A DNA stretch of 64,000 nucleotides, from assembly GCA_037953745.1 (NCBI GenBank), contig JBAKBP010003164.1, forward strand, positions 1-64,000, read 5' to 3'. The translations under genes and the position numbers were made by a program. The notes under the pieces were generated by a model. It was not told where the DNA came from. It saw nothing but the letters and a program-made list of their open reading frames with translations, and made no database searches. The stretch is from Lithodes maja. Taxonomy: Eukaryota > Arthropoda > Malacostraca > Decapoda > Lithodidae. Below are positions 21,601 through 33,310 of this stretch, in pieces (position 1 is the first letter of the stretch; the number at the start of each line of letters is the position of its first letter).

Positions 21601-22960
21601 CTTCAATCCCACAGTGGAATTTGAACTTAAACCATTTAAACCATAATTTCTCAAAATTTGAAGGAAAAATCATGGAAAATAAAGGTGCGAGCCTTCTCTG
21701 AGTAATTACCAAAGATAGTTATGGGAGTACTGGAGGCCCTTAGTGATCCTTGGTCTCTGGGTCTTCTCCTGGGCGACTTAGATGTGTGTCTGCAGTTGGC
21801 ATTAAACGAGATAGTGTATAACGCAGGCTGAGAAATTAGTGTTGAGGATCTACTTGCCCCGGGCTAGTGACATCTAAAATTGACTTGCCTTGACAGTCTG
21901 TTCACTTGCCTTGACAGTCTGTTCACTTGCCCTGACACATGTGTTTACTTGCCCTGACACATGTGTTTACTTGCCCTGATACATCGTAAGGAATTTCACT
22001 CGTTAAGTACCACATACATTCACAAACATGCCACCAGCTTCTATAAATTGGATGTTATGTCCATACTACTTATTGAATTTTGGGAAACTTCATGCATTAC
22101 TAATGTTATGGAAATATCAAGAGTTTTTGGTACAGCACGTTGATGGTTAAACATTGAAACTAAGAAGAGGACAATGAATGTTTCCATTTATTTACCTATC
22201 TCTTAAACCTCTCCTATTCTGGGATGCTCAGGCCTCTTCAGATTTAAAAAAAAAAAAAAAAAGTTCTCCACTGTCTTTCCTCTTTCTTCCTTGATTTACG
22301 ATACTACCAGTTTATCCCCTAACTCCAATATACATTATATTGCATTTAACCAGATTCTCTTTTCAGAGGACCTTTGGTATGGCTTTATTTTGTCACCAAG
22401 TGATATGTTCTCAAGTGTCTAATAATATATTTATGTTTTAACATTTCAAATGTTCCCTTGTAAGCATTGATTTCTCGTTATACTGTGTGCATAGTGTGAT
22501 AGGATATTCTCAGTAAATGTACCTTCTCTCACCTAATCTTATCTTCAACTTCCTTCCCCTACATGATTTTTTAAAAGTCTATTCTTGCCATTTTTCTCAT
22601 GAACCTGAAACTAGTGCATTGTCATCATCGATTGGCTTTCATATGGGATGAGGGGCAGACTACTGATTCTCTTACTAGTCCTTATATATTTGTCTTTCAC
22701 TCCTTGTATCGTACTGTAAGTAATCTTGTCCTCAATTTCTTCCTCTTGAATCTGAGTTCTTGAATGCAAATAATCAATATATTAGGGTGAAACAATTATC
22801 ATGAAGACATGCACATCATTATCTTTAAACTAGCTTATTTTAAAGTGTTAGTAAAGCAGCAGAGGAAAATGGTTATTTCTTAACTATTTTGATATTAGTT
22901 AAACAAAATGTTTGCGAGATACAGCCGGCTGCTACTTTACTGCTTTTAATGCCTCTTATA
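21601..22960. other. Intergenic stretch with relics
   Basis: Mostly AT-rich with no gene. At about 21730-21785 it carries CTTGGTCTCTGGGTCTTC and neighbouring bases matching the RTE 3' UTR at about 13075-13122, so a short RTE tail relic is present. A short tandem repeat lies at 21883-21983, and an A run at about 22245-22262. Confidence 0.55.
21883..21983 (+). repeat. Five tandem 21-22 bp units
   Basis: ACTTGCCYTGACA starts at 21883, 21904, 21925, 21947 and 21969. The first and last units are the most diverged. Confidence 0.85.
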
Positions 22961-22973
22961 ACACTAAGACAGG

Positions 22974-23240
22974 ATGAAGCTTAATATCGGAGAGATAACC
23001 CATTCAAATGGCTTCAAATTGGATACGTTCCGCTTTAGAAAATATGTAGTAAGCATTTGGTTGGGAAACAAGGTTGTGGATATGTGGAATAGATTGTCTA
23101 GTGCAGCGATTGGCTATGGAACGGTAGGATATTTCAAAAGCAAACTGGATAGTCATATGAATGATATGGGCTGGGTGTAAATGGGGTCTACCTCGTGTAG
23201 GCCGGTCAGCTTTATGTAGATTTCCGATTTCTTATGTTCT
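22974..23240 (+). pseudogene. CR1-like LINE 3' relic
   Basis: The open segment 22974-23180 ends with VVDMWNRLSSA...YFKSKLDSHMNDMGWV, the usual last residues of CR1-like ORF2 proteins. After the stop, a tail with CTACCTCGTGTAGGCCGG and TTTCTTATGTTCTTA matches, on the opposite strand, the tails at 36430-36690. Only the last 70 or so codons survive. Confidence 0.75.
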
Positions 23241-23814
23241 TAAGTCCCTTTTGATAATGAACACTACGTATTGGACTATTGGTGTAACACAAGTTGTTTC
23301 ATGTTTGTTTTTATTGGAATTTAGCTAAACAGAGATTTGTGAATATTCGACTTATTTTTTCGAGTTTGTCTTACTCATTCGGCTATCATATCCTTAACAT
23401 ATTAGATCATATTTCACCATTTCATGAACGATTTTAATTTACAGCCAAATCTACCCCCTAACCTATCTTGGTCAACCCAAAACAATTGTATAGTATTGTA
23501 ATGCTCACCTTAAAATAGCCCTACCTAACCTATCCTAACCATATCATTTCTCTTAATTTCGTCCTCATGTCCCTGTCCTCTTTCGTTGTCATCTGTGCAT
23601 GGAAATTATGAAAGCTAATTGAAGACTGCCAAAAGAGATGTGAAATAAAGCTAAAGGGTATATATTTCTCCTTATGCATCATCCCCATAACCCTCATTGA
23701 TATTTGCCATGCTTCGATCTTGATTATTGTTAAAACAGGCAAACTAATACGTAAATATATATTTTCAAATACTCTATAAACGATAATCTTACTGCTAACC
23801 TTTTTGGTTGACAA
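23241..23814. other. No gene seen
   Basis: AT-rich, with several TAACCTA-like strings. Codons in frame with the RTE relic continue to 23530 but lose family similarity below about 23815. Confidence 0.5.
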
Positions 23815-24440
23815 GTCTAGCATATCCAGCCATGCATTTAGATTCACCCTACGAGCACCTCTATTACACACCATTACTTTATTTTTATTGACGTTCACCT
23901 TCCGCTTCTTCATCCCACATACCACACCAAACTCTTTGACTACCCGCTGCAGTTTTTCCTCAGGATCCAACACCAACGCTGTGTCATCAGCGAACCAACC
24001 GCAACTGGATCAACTCCCAATCTCTACCATTCTTTCCTACTAACCCAATCCTCTACCCATAGTTCTCATTTTCACCTCCCTCACCACACCATTCATATTA
24101 TACATTAAACAGCCCTGTCACAGACCTACATTTACCTCAAACCATTCACTCAACTCATTATTTCCTACTCTAACACACGCTTTGCTCTCTTCATAAAAAT
24201 TCCTAACTACTTTTAACAAATTTCCTCCAATTTCATAAATCCTTAATACGTTCCACATTGCTTCTCGATCCACACGGCCATACGCTTTTTCCAAATCCAT
24301 AAAAGCCCACAATATCTCCTTATGATTCTCTAAATACTTATCGCATAACTGTCTTACTGCAAACATCTGATCCCCGCACCCTCTTCCCCTCCTAAAACTT
24401 CACTGCTCTTCTCCTATTGCACCTTCTGTACCCTTTATTA
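23815..24440 (-). pseudogene. RTE-type LINE relic
   Basis: On the minus strand the pieces read SFRRGRGCGDQMFAVRQL, FMDLEKAYGRVDREAMW, VRVGNNELSEWFEVNVGL, TGA (24120-24118), then after frameshifts EEKLQRVVKEFGVVCG and VNVNKNKVMVCNRGARRVNL. It matches the RTE copy at 11767-12240 block for block. It extends further 5' than that copy but loses the sequence beyond the block after FADD. The shared TGA is noted under findings. Confidence 0.85.
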
Positions 24441-24474
24441 AATTGGTGGTAACCCTTCATATTATCACCAACCC

Positions 24475-24605
24475 ACCAATTAACTTACAAATAAACCTAA
24501 TTAATTAAATCAATGAAACTAATGAATACATGTGGTACTCCAAGGATTCAAATCTAGGATACTGTACCGAAATTCCGTGCACTAACCATTACGCAGAGTT
24601 AGGTA
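24475..24605 (-). mobile_element. SINE S1, diverged copy
   Basis: The reverse complement reads TCTGCGTAATGGTTAGTGC..., then a B-box-like stretch in which GGTTCGAG has become GATTTGAA, then CCTTGGAGTACCACATG and a TTTGTAAGTTAATTGGTGG tail. Same order and spacing as 16130-16262 and 34139-34262. Confidence 0.7.
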
Positions 24606-25436
24606 TGCCGTTTCGATTTTGGGCAAAGCGGCACTTCTAGTTTATTAATTTATTTAATTATTATTATTTTTCTATTTTTTTTGCTCCCTACACCTCTATG
24701 TGTTACTTTTTACAGTGTAGGAGCCATTGTAAAGGCTCTCGTCAATCATGTGGCTCATTCCTCGGAGATCCAAACTGTTCGCCCGTGCCACCCGAGTTCT
24801 GGTGGTTGTCTTTATCATCTGCGGGGCACTCAAGTAAGTCTACAGTATAATGCTCCATTGGCTGTCTTTATCAACTCTGCGTAAGCAGATGGTATTCCCC
24901 CCCCCCCCCCCCCCTGCTGCATACTGGTTATCCCAAATGTCTGTAGTCATCGTCCGTCTGTCCTGAAACTCCTATACCGTTGGATGGATTTATACCAAAC
25001 TTCACACGTTCATTCGGTGGGGTTAATACGACGGTCAGTCTAAAAATATTGTTTTATTCGCTCAATAGTTATGGTCCAAGGTAAAAACATATGGTCTAAC
25101 CCCCTCCCCCCTCGGGGTCCGCCCCTGAAGGATCCCTCTCTCCACCAAACCAGCCATTCCCACCCCCATAGGGTTGGCGTAGTATTATAATCGGTGTGTC
25201 TGTATGTTTGTGTGAGTGTGTGTGCCCAATAGGGGCACACACACTCTTCTGTGGTAGTAGTGATAATAATGATGATAATGGTACTATTAGTGATGGTGCT
25301 GAAGGAGGTCTAAAAAGTCCTCCCTCGGACCAAATAGGGTTTAAAGGTATACTATTACTCTTTCAGCTACTACACGACTGGTCTCGTGGAAGTTCATAAG
25401 ATCCCCCTGGAGTCTGATGGCGGTATTACACGCCCG
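24606..25436. other. Intergenic; poly-C run and a 14-bp hairpin
   Basis: Contains about 19 C at 24896-24914 and a perfect 14-bp hairpin at 25214-25246. The block 24945-25050 (CCGTTGGATGGATTTATACC and neighbours) looks like a dispersed repeat, but no second copy is in the window. No gene seen. Confidence 0.5.
25214..25246. repeat. 14-bp perfect hairpin
   Basis: GAGTGTGTGTGCCC, loop AATAG, then the exact reverse complement. Part of the arm is GT-simple. Confidence 0.8.
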
Positions 25437-28400
25437 ATCCCCAAGTAAGTGGGATTCCCGAGTAAGTGTGATTCCCGAGTAAGTGGGATTCCCGAGTAGG
25501 TGTGATTCCCGAGTAAGTGTGATTCCCGAGTAAGTAGGATTCCCGAGTAAGCGTGATTCCCGAGTAAGTGTGTGTTAAGTGTCATTCCCGAGTAAGTGTG
25601 TGTTAAGTGTCATTCCCGAGTAAGTGTGTGTTAAGTGTTATTCCCGAGTAAGTGTGATTCCCGAGTAAGTAGGATTCCCGAGTAAGTGTGATTCCCGAGT
25701 AAGTGTGTCTTAAGTGTTATTCTCAAGTAAGTGTGATTCCCGAGTAAGTAGGATTCCCGAGTAAGTGTGATTCCTGAGTAAGTGTGTAGTAAGTGTGTAG
25801 TAAGTGTTATTCCTGTGTAAGTGTGATTTCCGAGTAAGTGTGATTTCCAAGTAAGTGTGTGTTAAGTGTTATTCCCGAGAAAGTGTGATTCCCGAGTAAG
25901 TGTGATTCCCGAGAAAGTAGGATTCCCGAGTAAGTGTGATTCCCGAGTAAGTGTGATTCCCAAGTAAGTGTGATTCCCGAGTAAGTGTGTAGTAAGTGTG
26001 ATTCCCGAGTAAGTGTGTAGTAAGTGTGATTCCCTAGTAAGTGTGATTCCCTAGTAAGTGTGATTCCTGATTAAGTGTGATTCCCGAATAAGTGTGATTC
26101 CTGAGTAAGTGTGTATTAAGTGTGTAGTAAGTGTGATTCCCTAGTAAGTGTGATTCCCGGATAAGTGTGATTCCGGAGTAAGTGTGTAGTAAGTGTGATT
26201 CCCGAGTAAGTGTGATCCCCGAGTAAGTGTAATTCCCGAGTAAGTGTGTAGTAAGTGTGATTCCCGAGTAAATGTGATTCCCGAGTAAGTGTGATTCCCG
26301 AGTAAATGTGATTCCCGAGTAAGTGTGATTCCCTAGTAAGTGTGATTCCCAAGTAAGTGTGATTCCCAAGTAAGTGTGATTCCCAAGTAAGCGTGATTCC
26401 CAAGTAAGTGTGATTCCCTAGTAAGTGTGATTCCCGAGTATGTGTGATTCCCAAGTAAGTGTGATTCCCTAGTATGTGTGATTCCCAAGTAAGTGTGATT
26501 CCCTAGTAAGTGTGATTCCCGAGTAAGTGTTATTCCCAAGTAAGTGTGATTCCCGAGTAAGTGTGTGTTAAGTGTTATTCCCGAGTAAGTGTGATTCCCG
26601 AGTAAGTAGGATTCCTGAGTAAGCGTGATTCCCGAGTAAGTGTGTCTTAATTGTTATTCCCGAGTAAGTAGGATTCCCGAGTAAGTGTGATTCCCGAGTA
26701 AGTGTGTAGTAAGTGTTATTCCTGTGTAAGTGTGATTCCCGAGTAAGTGTGATTCCCAAGTAAGTGTGTGTTAAGTGTTATTCCCGAGTAAGTGTGATTC
26801 CCAAGTAAGTGTGATTCCCGAGTAAGTGTGATTCCCGAGAAAATAGGATTCCCGAGTAAGTGTGTTAAGTGTGATTCCCGAGTAAGTGTGATTCCCGAGT
26901 AAGTGTGATTCCCAAGTAAGTGTGATTCCCAAGTAAGTGTGATTCCCAAGTAAGCGTGATTCCCAAGTAAGTGTGATTCCCTAGTAAGTGTGATTCCCGA
27001 GTATGTATGATTCCCAAGTAAGTGTGATTCCCAAGTAAGTGTGAATCCCAAGTAAGTGTGATTCCCTATTATGTGTGATTCCCAAGTAAGTGTGATTCCC
27101 TAGTAAGTGTGATTCCCGAGTAAGTGTTATTCCCAAGTAAGTGTGATTCCCGAGTAAGTGTGTGTTAAGTGTTATTCCCGAGTAAGTAGGATTCCCGAGT
27201 AAGCGTGATTCCCGAGTAAGTGTCTTAATTGTTATTCCCGAGTAAGTAGGATTCCCGAGTAAGTGTGATTCCCGAGTAAGTGTGTAGTAAGTGTGTAGTA
27301 AGTGTTATTCCTGTGTAAGTGTGATTCCCGAGTAAGTGTGATTCCCAAGTAAGTGTGTGTTAAGTGTTATTCCCGAGTAAGTGTGATTCCCAAGTAAGTG
27401 TGATTCCCGAGTAAGTGTGATTCCCGAGAAAGTAGGATTCCCGAGTAAGTGTGTTAAGTGTGATTCCCGAGTAAGTGTGATTCCTGAGTAAGTGTGATTC
27501 CCGAGTAAGTGTGATTCCCGAGTAAGTGTGATTTCCTAGTAAGTGTGATTCCCGAGTAAGTGTGATTCCCTAGTAAGTGTGATTCCCTAGTAAGTGTGAT
27601 TCCCGATTAAGTGTGATTCCCAAATAAGTGTGATTCCTGAGTAAGTGTGTAGTAAGTGTGATTCCCCAGTAAGTGTGATTCCCGAGTAAGTGTGATTCCG
27701 GAGTAAGTGTGTAGTAAGTGTGATTCCCGAGTAAGTGTGATTCCCGAGTAAATGTAATTCCCGAGTAAGTGTGTAGTAAGTGTGATTCCCGAGTAAATGT
27801 GATTCCAGAGTAAGTGTGATTCCCGAGTAAATGTGATTCCCGAGTAAGTGTGATTCCCAAGTAAGTGTGATTCCCAAGTAAGTGTGATTCCCAAGTAAGT
27901 GTGATTCCCCAGTAAGCGTGATTCCCAAGTAAGTGTGATTCCCTAGTAAGTGTGATTCCCGAGTATGTATGATTCCCAAGTAAGTGTGGTTCCCAAGTAA
28001 GTGTGATTCCCAAGTAAGTGTGATTCCCTAGGATGTGTGATTCCCAAGTGTGATTCCCGAGTATGTATGATTCCCAAGTAAGTGTGGTTCCCGAGTAAGT
28101 GTTATTCCCAAGTAAGTGTGATTCCCGAGTAAGTGTGTGTTAAGTGTTATTCCCGAGTAAGTGTGATTCCCGAGTAAGTAGGATTCCCGAGTAAGCGTGA
28201 TTCCCGAGTAAGTGTGTCTTAATTGTTATTCCTGAGTAAGTAGGATTCCCGAGTAAGTGTGATTCCCGAGTAAGTGTGTAGTAAGTGTGTAGTAAGTGTT
28301 ATTCCTGTGTAAGTGTGATTCCCGAGTAAGTGTGATTCCCAAGTAAGTGTGTGTTAAGTGTTATTCCCGAGTAAGTGTGATTCCCAAGTAAGTGTGATTC

Positions 28401-30987
28401 CCGAGTAAGTGTGATTCCCGAGAAAGTAGGATTCCCGAGTAAGTGTGTTAAGTGTGATTCCCGATTAAGTGTGATTCCCGAGTAAGTGTGATTCCCGAGT
28501 AAGTGTGTAGTAAGTGTGATTCCCGAGTAAGTGTGTAGTAAGTGTGATTCCCTAGTAAGTGTGATTCCCGAGTAAGTGTTATTCCCAGGTAAGTGTGATT
28601 CCCGAGTAAGTGTGTGTTAAGTGTTATTCCCGAGTAAGTGTGATTCCCGAGTAAGTAGGATTCCTGAGTAAGCGTGATTCCCGAGTAAGTGTGTCTTAAT
28701 TGTTATTCCCGAGTAAGTAGGATTCCCGAGTAAGTGTGATTCCCGAGTAAGTGTGTAGTAAGTGTGTAGTAAGTGTTATTCCTGTGTAAGTGTTATTCCC
28801 GAGTAAGTGTGATTCCCAAGTAAGTGTGATTCCCGAGTAAGTGTGATTCCCGAGAAAGTAGGATTCCCGAGTAAGTGTGTTAAGTGTGATTCCCGAGTAA
28901 GTGTGATTCCTGAGTAAGTGTGATTCCCGAGTAAGTGTGATTCCCAAGTAAGTGTGATTTCCTAGTAAGTGTGATTCCCGAGTAAGTGTGATTCCCTAGT
29001 AAGTGTGATTCCCTAGTAAGTGTGATTCCCAATTAAGTGTGATTCCCAAATAAGTGTGATTCCTGAGTAAGTGTGTAGTAAGTGTGTAGTAAGTGTGATT
29101 CCCTAGTAAGTGTGATTCCCGAGTAAGTGTGATTCCGGAGTAAGTGTTTAGTAAGTGTGATTCCCGAGTAAGTGTAATTCCCGAGTAAGTGTGTAGTAAG
29201 TGTGATTCCCGAGTAAATGTGATTCCCGAGTAAGTGTGATTCCCGAGTAAATGTGATTCCCGAGTAAGTGTGATTCCCAAGTAAGTGTGATTCCCAAGTA
29301 AGTGTGATTCCCAAGTAAGTGTGATTCCCAAGTAAGCGTGATTCCCAAGTAAGTGTGATTCCCTAGTAAGTGTGATTCCCGAGTATGTATGATTCCCAAG
29401 TAAGTGTGATTCCCGAGTAAGTGTGTGTTAAGTGTTATTCCCGAGTAAGTGTGATTCCCGAGTAAGTAGGATTCCCGAGTAAGCGTGATTCCCGAGTAAG
29501 TGTGTCTTAATTGTTATTCCTGAGTAAGTAGGATTCCCGAGTAAGTGTGATTCCCGAGTAAGTGTGTAGTAAGTGTTATTCCTGTGTAAGTGTGATTCCC
29601 GAGTAAGTGTGATTCCCAAGTAAGTGTGTGTTAAGTGTTATTCCCGAGTAAGTGTGATTCCCAAGTAAGTGCGATTCCCGAGTAAGTGTGATTCCCGAGT
29701 AAGTGTGATTCCCGAGAAAGTAAGATTCCCGAGTAAGTGTGTTAAGTGTGATTCCCGATTAAGTGTGATTCCCGAGTAAGTGTGATTCCCGAGTAACTGT
29801 GTAGTAAGTGTGATTCCCGAGTAAGTGTGTAGTAAGTGTGATTCCCTAGTAAGTGTGATTCCCGAGTAAGTGTGATTCCCTAGTAAGTGTGATTCCCTAG
29901 TAAATGTGATTCCCGATTAAGTGTGATTCCCGAATAAGTGTGATTCCTGAGTAAGTGTGTAGTAAGTGTGATTCCCTAGTAAGTGTGATTCCCGAGTAAG
30001 TGTGATTCCGGAGTAAGTGTGTAGTAAGTGTGATTCCCGAGTAAGTGTAATTCCCGAGTAAGTGTGTAGTAAGTGTGATTCCTGAGTAAATGTGATTCCC
30101 GAGTAAGTGTGATTCCCGAGTAAATGTGATTCCCGAGTAAGTGTGATTCCCGAGTAAGTGTGATTCCCAAGTAAGTGTGATTCCCAAGTAAGTGTGATTC
30201 CCAAGTAAGCGTGATTCCCAAGTAAGCGTGATTCCCAAGTAAGTGTGATTCCCGAGTATGTATGATTCCCAAGTAAGTGTGATTCCCAAGTAAGTGTGAT
30301 TCCCAAGTAAGTGTGATTCCCTAGTATGTGTGATTCCCAAGTAAGTGTGATTCCCTAGTAAGTGTGATTCCCTAGTAAGTGTTATTCCCAAGTAAGTGTG
30401 ATTCCCGAGTAAGTGTGATTCCCAAGTAAGTGTGATTCCCTAGTAAGTGTGATTCCCTAGTAAGTGTGATTCCCAAGTAAGTGTGATTCCCTAGTAAGTG
30501 TGATTCCCAAGTAAGTGTGATTCCCGAGTAAGTGTGATTCCCGAGTAAGTGTGATTCCCAAGTAAGTGTGATTCCCAAGTAAATGGGATTCCCGAGTAAG
30601 TGTGATTCCCAAGTAAGTGTGATTCCTGAGTAAGTGTGATTCCCAAGTAAGTGTGATTCCCGAGTAAGTGTGATTCCCGAGTAAGTGTGATTCCCAAGTA
30701 AGTGTGATTCCCAAGTAAGTGTGAATCCCGAGTAAATGTGATTCCCGAGTAAGTGTGATTCCCAAGTAAGTGTGATTCCCGAGTAAGTGTGATTCCCGAG
30801 TAAGTGTGATTCCCAAGTAAGTGTGATTCCCAAGTAAGTGTGAATCCCGAGTAAATGTGATTCCCAAGTAAGTGTGATTCCCGAGTACCGGTAAGTGTGA
30901 TTCCCGAGTAAATGTGATTCCCGAGTAAGTGTGATTCCCGAGTAAGTGTGATTCCCGGGTAAGTGTGATTCCCGGGTAAGTGTGATT
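25437..30987. repeat. 5.5-kb minisatellite of a 17-bp unit
   Basis: The unit is GTGTGATTCCCGAGTAA, with about 300 copies head to tail. Common variants change GAGT to AAGT or TAGT. Inserted sub-units such as GTGTGTTAAGTGTTATT, GTGTGTAG and GTAGGATT occur in a recurring order, so the array has a higher-order layer. Landmarks repeat far apart: GATTCCGGAGTAAG near 26170, 27696, 29130 and 30004, and GTCTTAATTGTTATT near 26645, 27222, 28207, 28691 and 29504. Each unit carries GTAAGT. Because 17 is not a multiple of three and the unit lacks stops on the minus strand, long minus-strand frames with a 17-residue period arise in all three phases. I treat them as artefacts. Confidence 0.97.
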
Positions 30988-31007
30988 CTAACCAATATTT
31001 ACTTGTT

Positions 31008-31311
31008 CTATGTGTATGAAGGAGACAAAAGGCAGGTTGCCTGTAACAAGTAGTTCCCCCAGAGTCAAAAGAGTGACAGAGAGCCAAATTCGAGGGACGT
31101 TGTGGTCAAAATGCTTGGACACACGAAATATAAAGCAGTTCAAGTCATAGGATGAAGGAAAGATTGATTGAGCGAGAGAGTTCCAGAGTTCACAAGTTGA
31201 GTAAAAGAAAAACTGAGAAAATTTTCCAATTTTTGGATGGGAGAGTTGGACAGAATAGGAGTGGGACTGTGTTGAAAGGCGGGTGCTGAAGATTTGTAAG
31301 TAAAGTTCCAA
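31008..31311 (-). pseudogene. Jockey/CR1-type LINE 3' relic (family J)
   Basis: Minus-strand codons read TRLSTQSHSYSVQLSHPK...FFYSTCELWNSL...SIFPSSYDLNCF. They match the C-terminus of the LINE at 61490-62722, followed by a related 3' UTR (ATACACATAGAACAAG near the end). Only the last 80 or so codons survive. Its 3' end lies about 20 bp from the right end of the minisatellite. Confidence 0.85.
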
Positions 31312-31436
31312 AAAACATTGTATATAAACGACCTAGATTTATTATGACACATTGTTATCGCAATAAACATTTTGTCGTCAAGTTGGTGTAATTTCACCAT
31401 TAATGTGTTCATGGCACTGTGAATTTATCTTTTTAA

Positions 31437-31810
31437 CATAACAAATAGTTCCACCAATAGTATGATTACGACCTTTCGTGCCATTTAGGTGTCGATTTTT
31501 TCCTGGCGAGCGATAGCGAGTCTGTAATCTAGGAGGAATCGGTCTTTGGCTGGGACATTTTTCTACCGAAAAATGTACAAATATATATGGAATATATATA
31601 CGTCTTTGGAGAATTTTATTATAGCTTGATGGGGGTGTATGAAGCAAACTAAAAATCTCCCCTTAAAATTGACAGAAATTAGGTGAAATATCTTCAAATC
31701 ACCAAACTAACGGGGCGAACGTCTTAAAATATCAAAACTAATGGGACAAAACATGAGGGACAAGGAGGTTCGAAAAATAAAATCCCTGAAGTGTAAATCT
31801 CCCCTTAACT
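31437..31810. repeat. Dispersed repeat D, rearranged copy
   Basis: 31468-31580 (CCTTTCGTGCCATTTAGGTG...CTACCGAAAAATGTAC) matches 63455-63580 in direct orientation. 31680-31808 (CACCAAACTAACGGGGCGAA...CTCCCCTTAA) matches the 3' part of 35985-36155 in the opposite sense. The two halves are therefore inverted relative to each other. Non-coding, MITE-like in size; TTAA is present at the edge. Confidence 0.65.
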
Positions 31811-31839
31811 AATTACGTACTTATTTTTTTCTCCACTAG

Positions 31840-33277
31840 CATTTTGCAGACCACTAAACTAACCGACCTGGACTATGACCTGAATGTGGATGTGGAGGAG
31901 AGAAACAGTCGGGCGGAGGTGGTCAAGTCAGTGCCCAACCTGCCTTTAAGTTATGCCAATGGTTCAGACAACACGCCATATTGGGCGAGCAACTGCGGCA
32001 AATATCCCAACTTGTTCGACATCAAATTCAGCAACACATACTGGCAGGTCCTCCACTCCACCAACGGAACCTTCTACCTCTACAACGCCTATTTTGACAA
32101 TCGTACTTTGGTCAAACACCGGCCCTCCCTGCGGATCTTGGGTATGATTGACAGAGTTCAACCAAATGTTACGACACACTGCCAACTTTGGTATAAAGGT
32201 AAAATTAACCCCGTCATATCAAAAGTGGTTGAGTACAAGTATATCTGGGTGAGGGCTTATGGTAACTATCGAGAAGGAATACTGCAGCCTTATCTCTTGA
32301 CCTGCGTCCTACCTGCAGAGAGGAAGGAAGAGGTTCCCATAGCAGTGTCTCTGGTGGAGGAGAAGTGTGACAAGTCAACCAACAATCTGCGGATCATTAA
32401 TAATTTACCACCAATGGGTAGTAACAAGGACGACTTTGCTGTGTGCGTCAAGGGGCTGGATTTCTCCACAACTGACAACAGTTTGGAGATTGCCGAGTGG
32501 TTGGAGATACTGTTCCAAGTTGGGGCTAATAAAGTGTTTCTCTATGACATGGGTGTACATCCTAATATTTCCAAGGTGCTCACTTACTATCAGTCACTAA
32601 ATAAAATTGATGTTGTTAAGTTTACTCTACCTGGTGAACAACCCAATACTCTTGGTTTAATTCATTGGTACTTGAAAGCTAAAATAACTAACAAGCGTCA
32701 GAATGAGCTAATTCCGTATAATGACTGTCTCTACAGAAATATGAATCTGTACAAATTTGTAATTTTACTTGATACGGATGAAATAATCATGCCTCGAGGT
32801 ACAACATCCTGGCGAGAGCTCATGTTGAAGATGGCCCCAGAAGTCATGATGGATCAAGGTCACACCAAAACCAGTTTCCCAGCCCAGAATGTGTATTTCC
32901 TTGACTCCATGCAAGAAGGTCACGACCACTCCCCAGACATACCAAAGTTCATGAAGTATCTACACAGCGTCCACCGAGCGGTCAACTACACTTCCCCCGG
33001 GGCATACGTCAAATGTTTCCACGACACTCAGTTGGTTCTGACCCTTCATAACCACTTCCCCTTCGCCTGCCTTGGTCCTCACTGTAGCTATCAAAATATA
33101 CCTGCAGAGGACGCCCACCTCCAACATTATAGGAAGGACTGTGTGGGGGAGCTCAAGAAGGTGTGTCCTTATCTAAGAAATCACACTGTTACAGACACAA
33201 GTATATTGAGGTATAAAGAACCAGTCGTAAACAATGTCCGCAAGATGGCTCATCATCTTGGATTTAGGAAACTGTAA
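31840..33277 (+). CDS. GT92 (DUF23) glycosyltransferase, terminal exon
   Basis: About 479 codons from a splice acceptor (ttatttttttctccactag, ending 31839) to TAA at 33275-33277. An alternative acceptor AG lies at 31848-31849. There is no ATG at the start, so a 5' exon with the start codon and, by family habit, a signal anchor must lie upstream; I could not find it. Family marks: CQLWYK (about residue 115), a core from roughly 185 to 460 with FAVCVKGLDF, EWLEILFQVGANKVFLYDMG, LLDTDEIIMP (the DxD-type metal/nucleotide-sugar motif, about residue 308), SWRELM, a His-rich LTLHNHFPFAC, and HLQHYRKDC near the end. Known GT92 enzymes are Golgi type II galactosyltransferases; the worm member adds galactose to core fucose of N-glycans. 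Donor and acceptor here are inference. Several NxS/T sites (NGT, NRT, NVT, NIS, NYT, NHT) are present. The frame is intact and free of repeats, so I regard it as a live host gene. Confidence 0.9.
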
Positions 33278-33310
33278 TTTTCGGTCATTATTCTGTAATG
33301 TACAAACATA

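Noticed and set aside
25437..30987. CRISPR-like array
   Set aside because: Head-to-tail 17-bp units without unique spacers, no cas genes, and eukaryotic context.
25394..31087. Long minus-strand frames with repeated GITLTRESHLLGNHTYS-like peptides
   Set aside because: They exist in all three phases because the 17-bp unit has no stop on that strand and 51 nt equals 17 codons. No start context, flanking domain or codon bias; a by-product of the minisatellite.
31844..31846. TTG as start codon of the GT92 protein
   Set aside because: A eukaryotic exon with a good acceptor just upstream; the start must be in an earlier exon.
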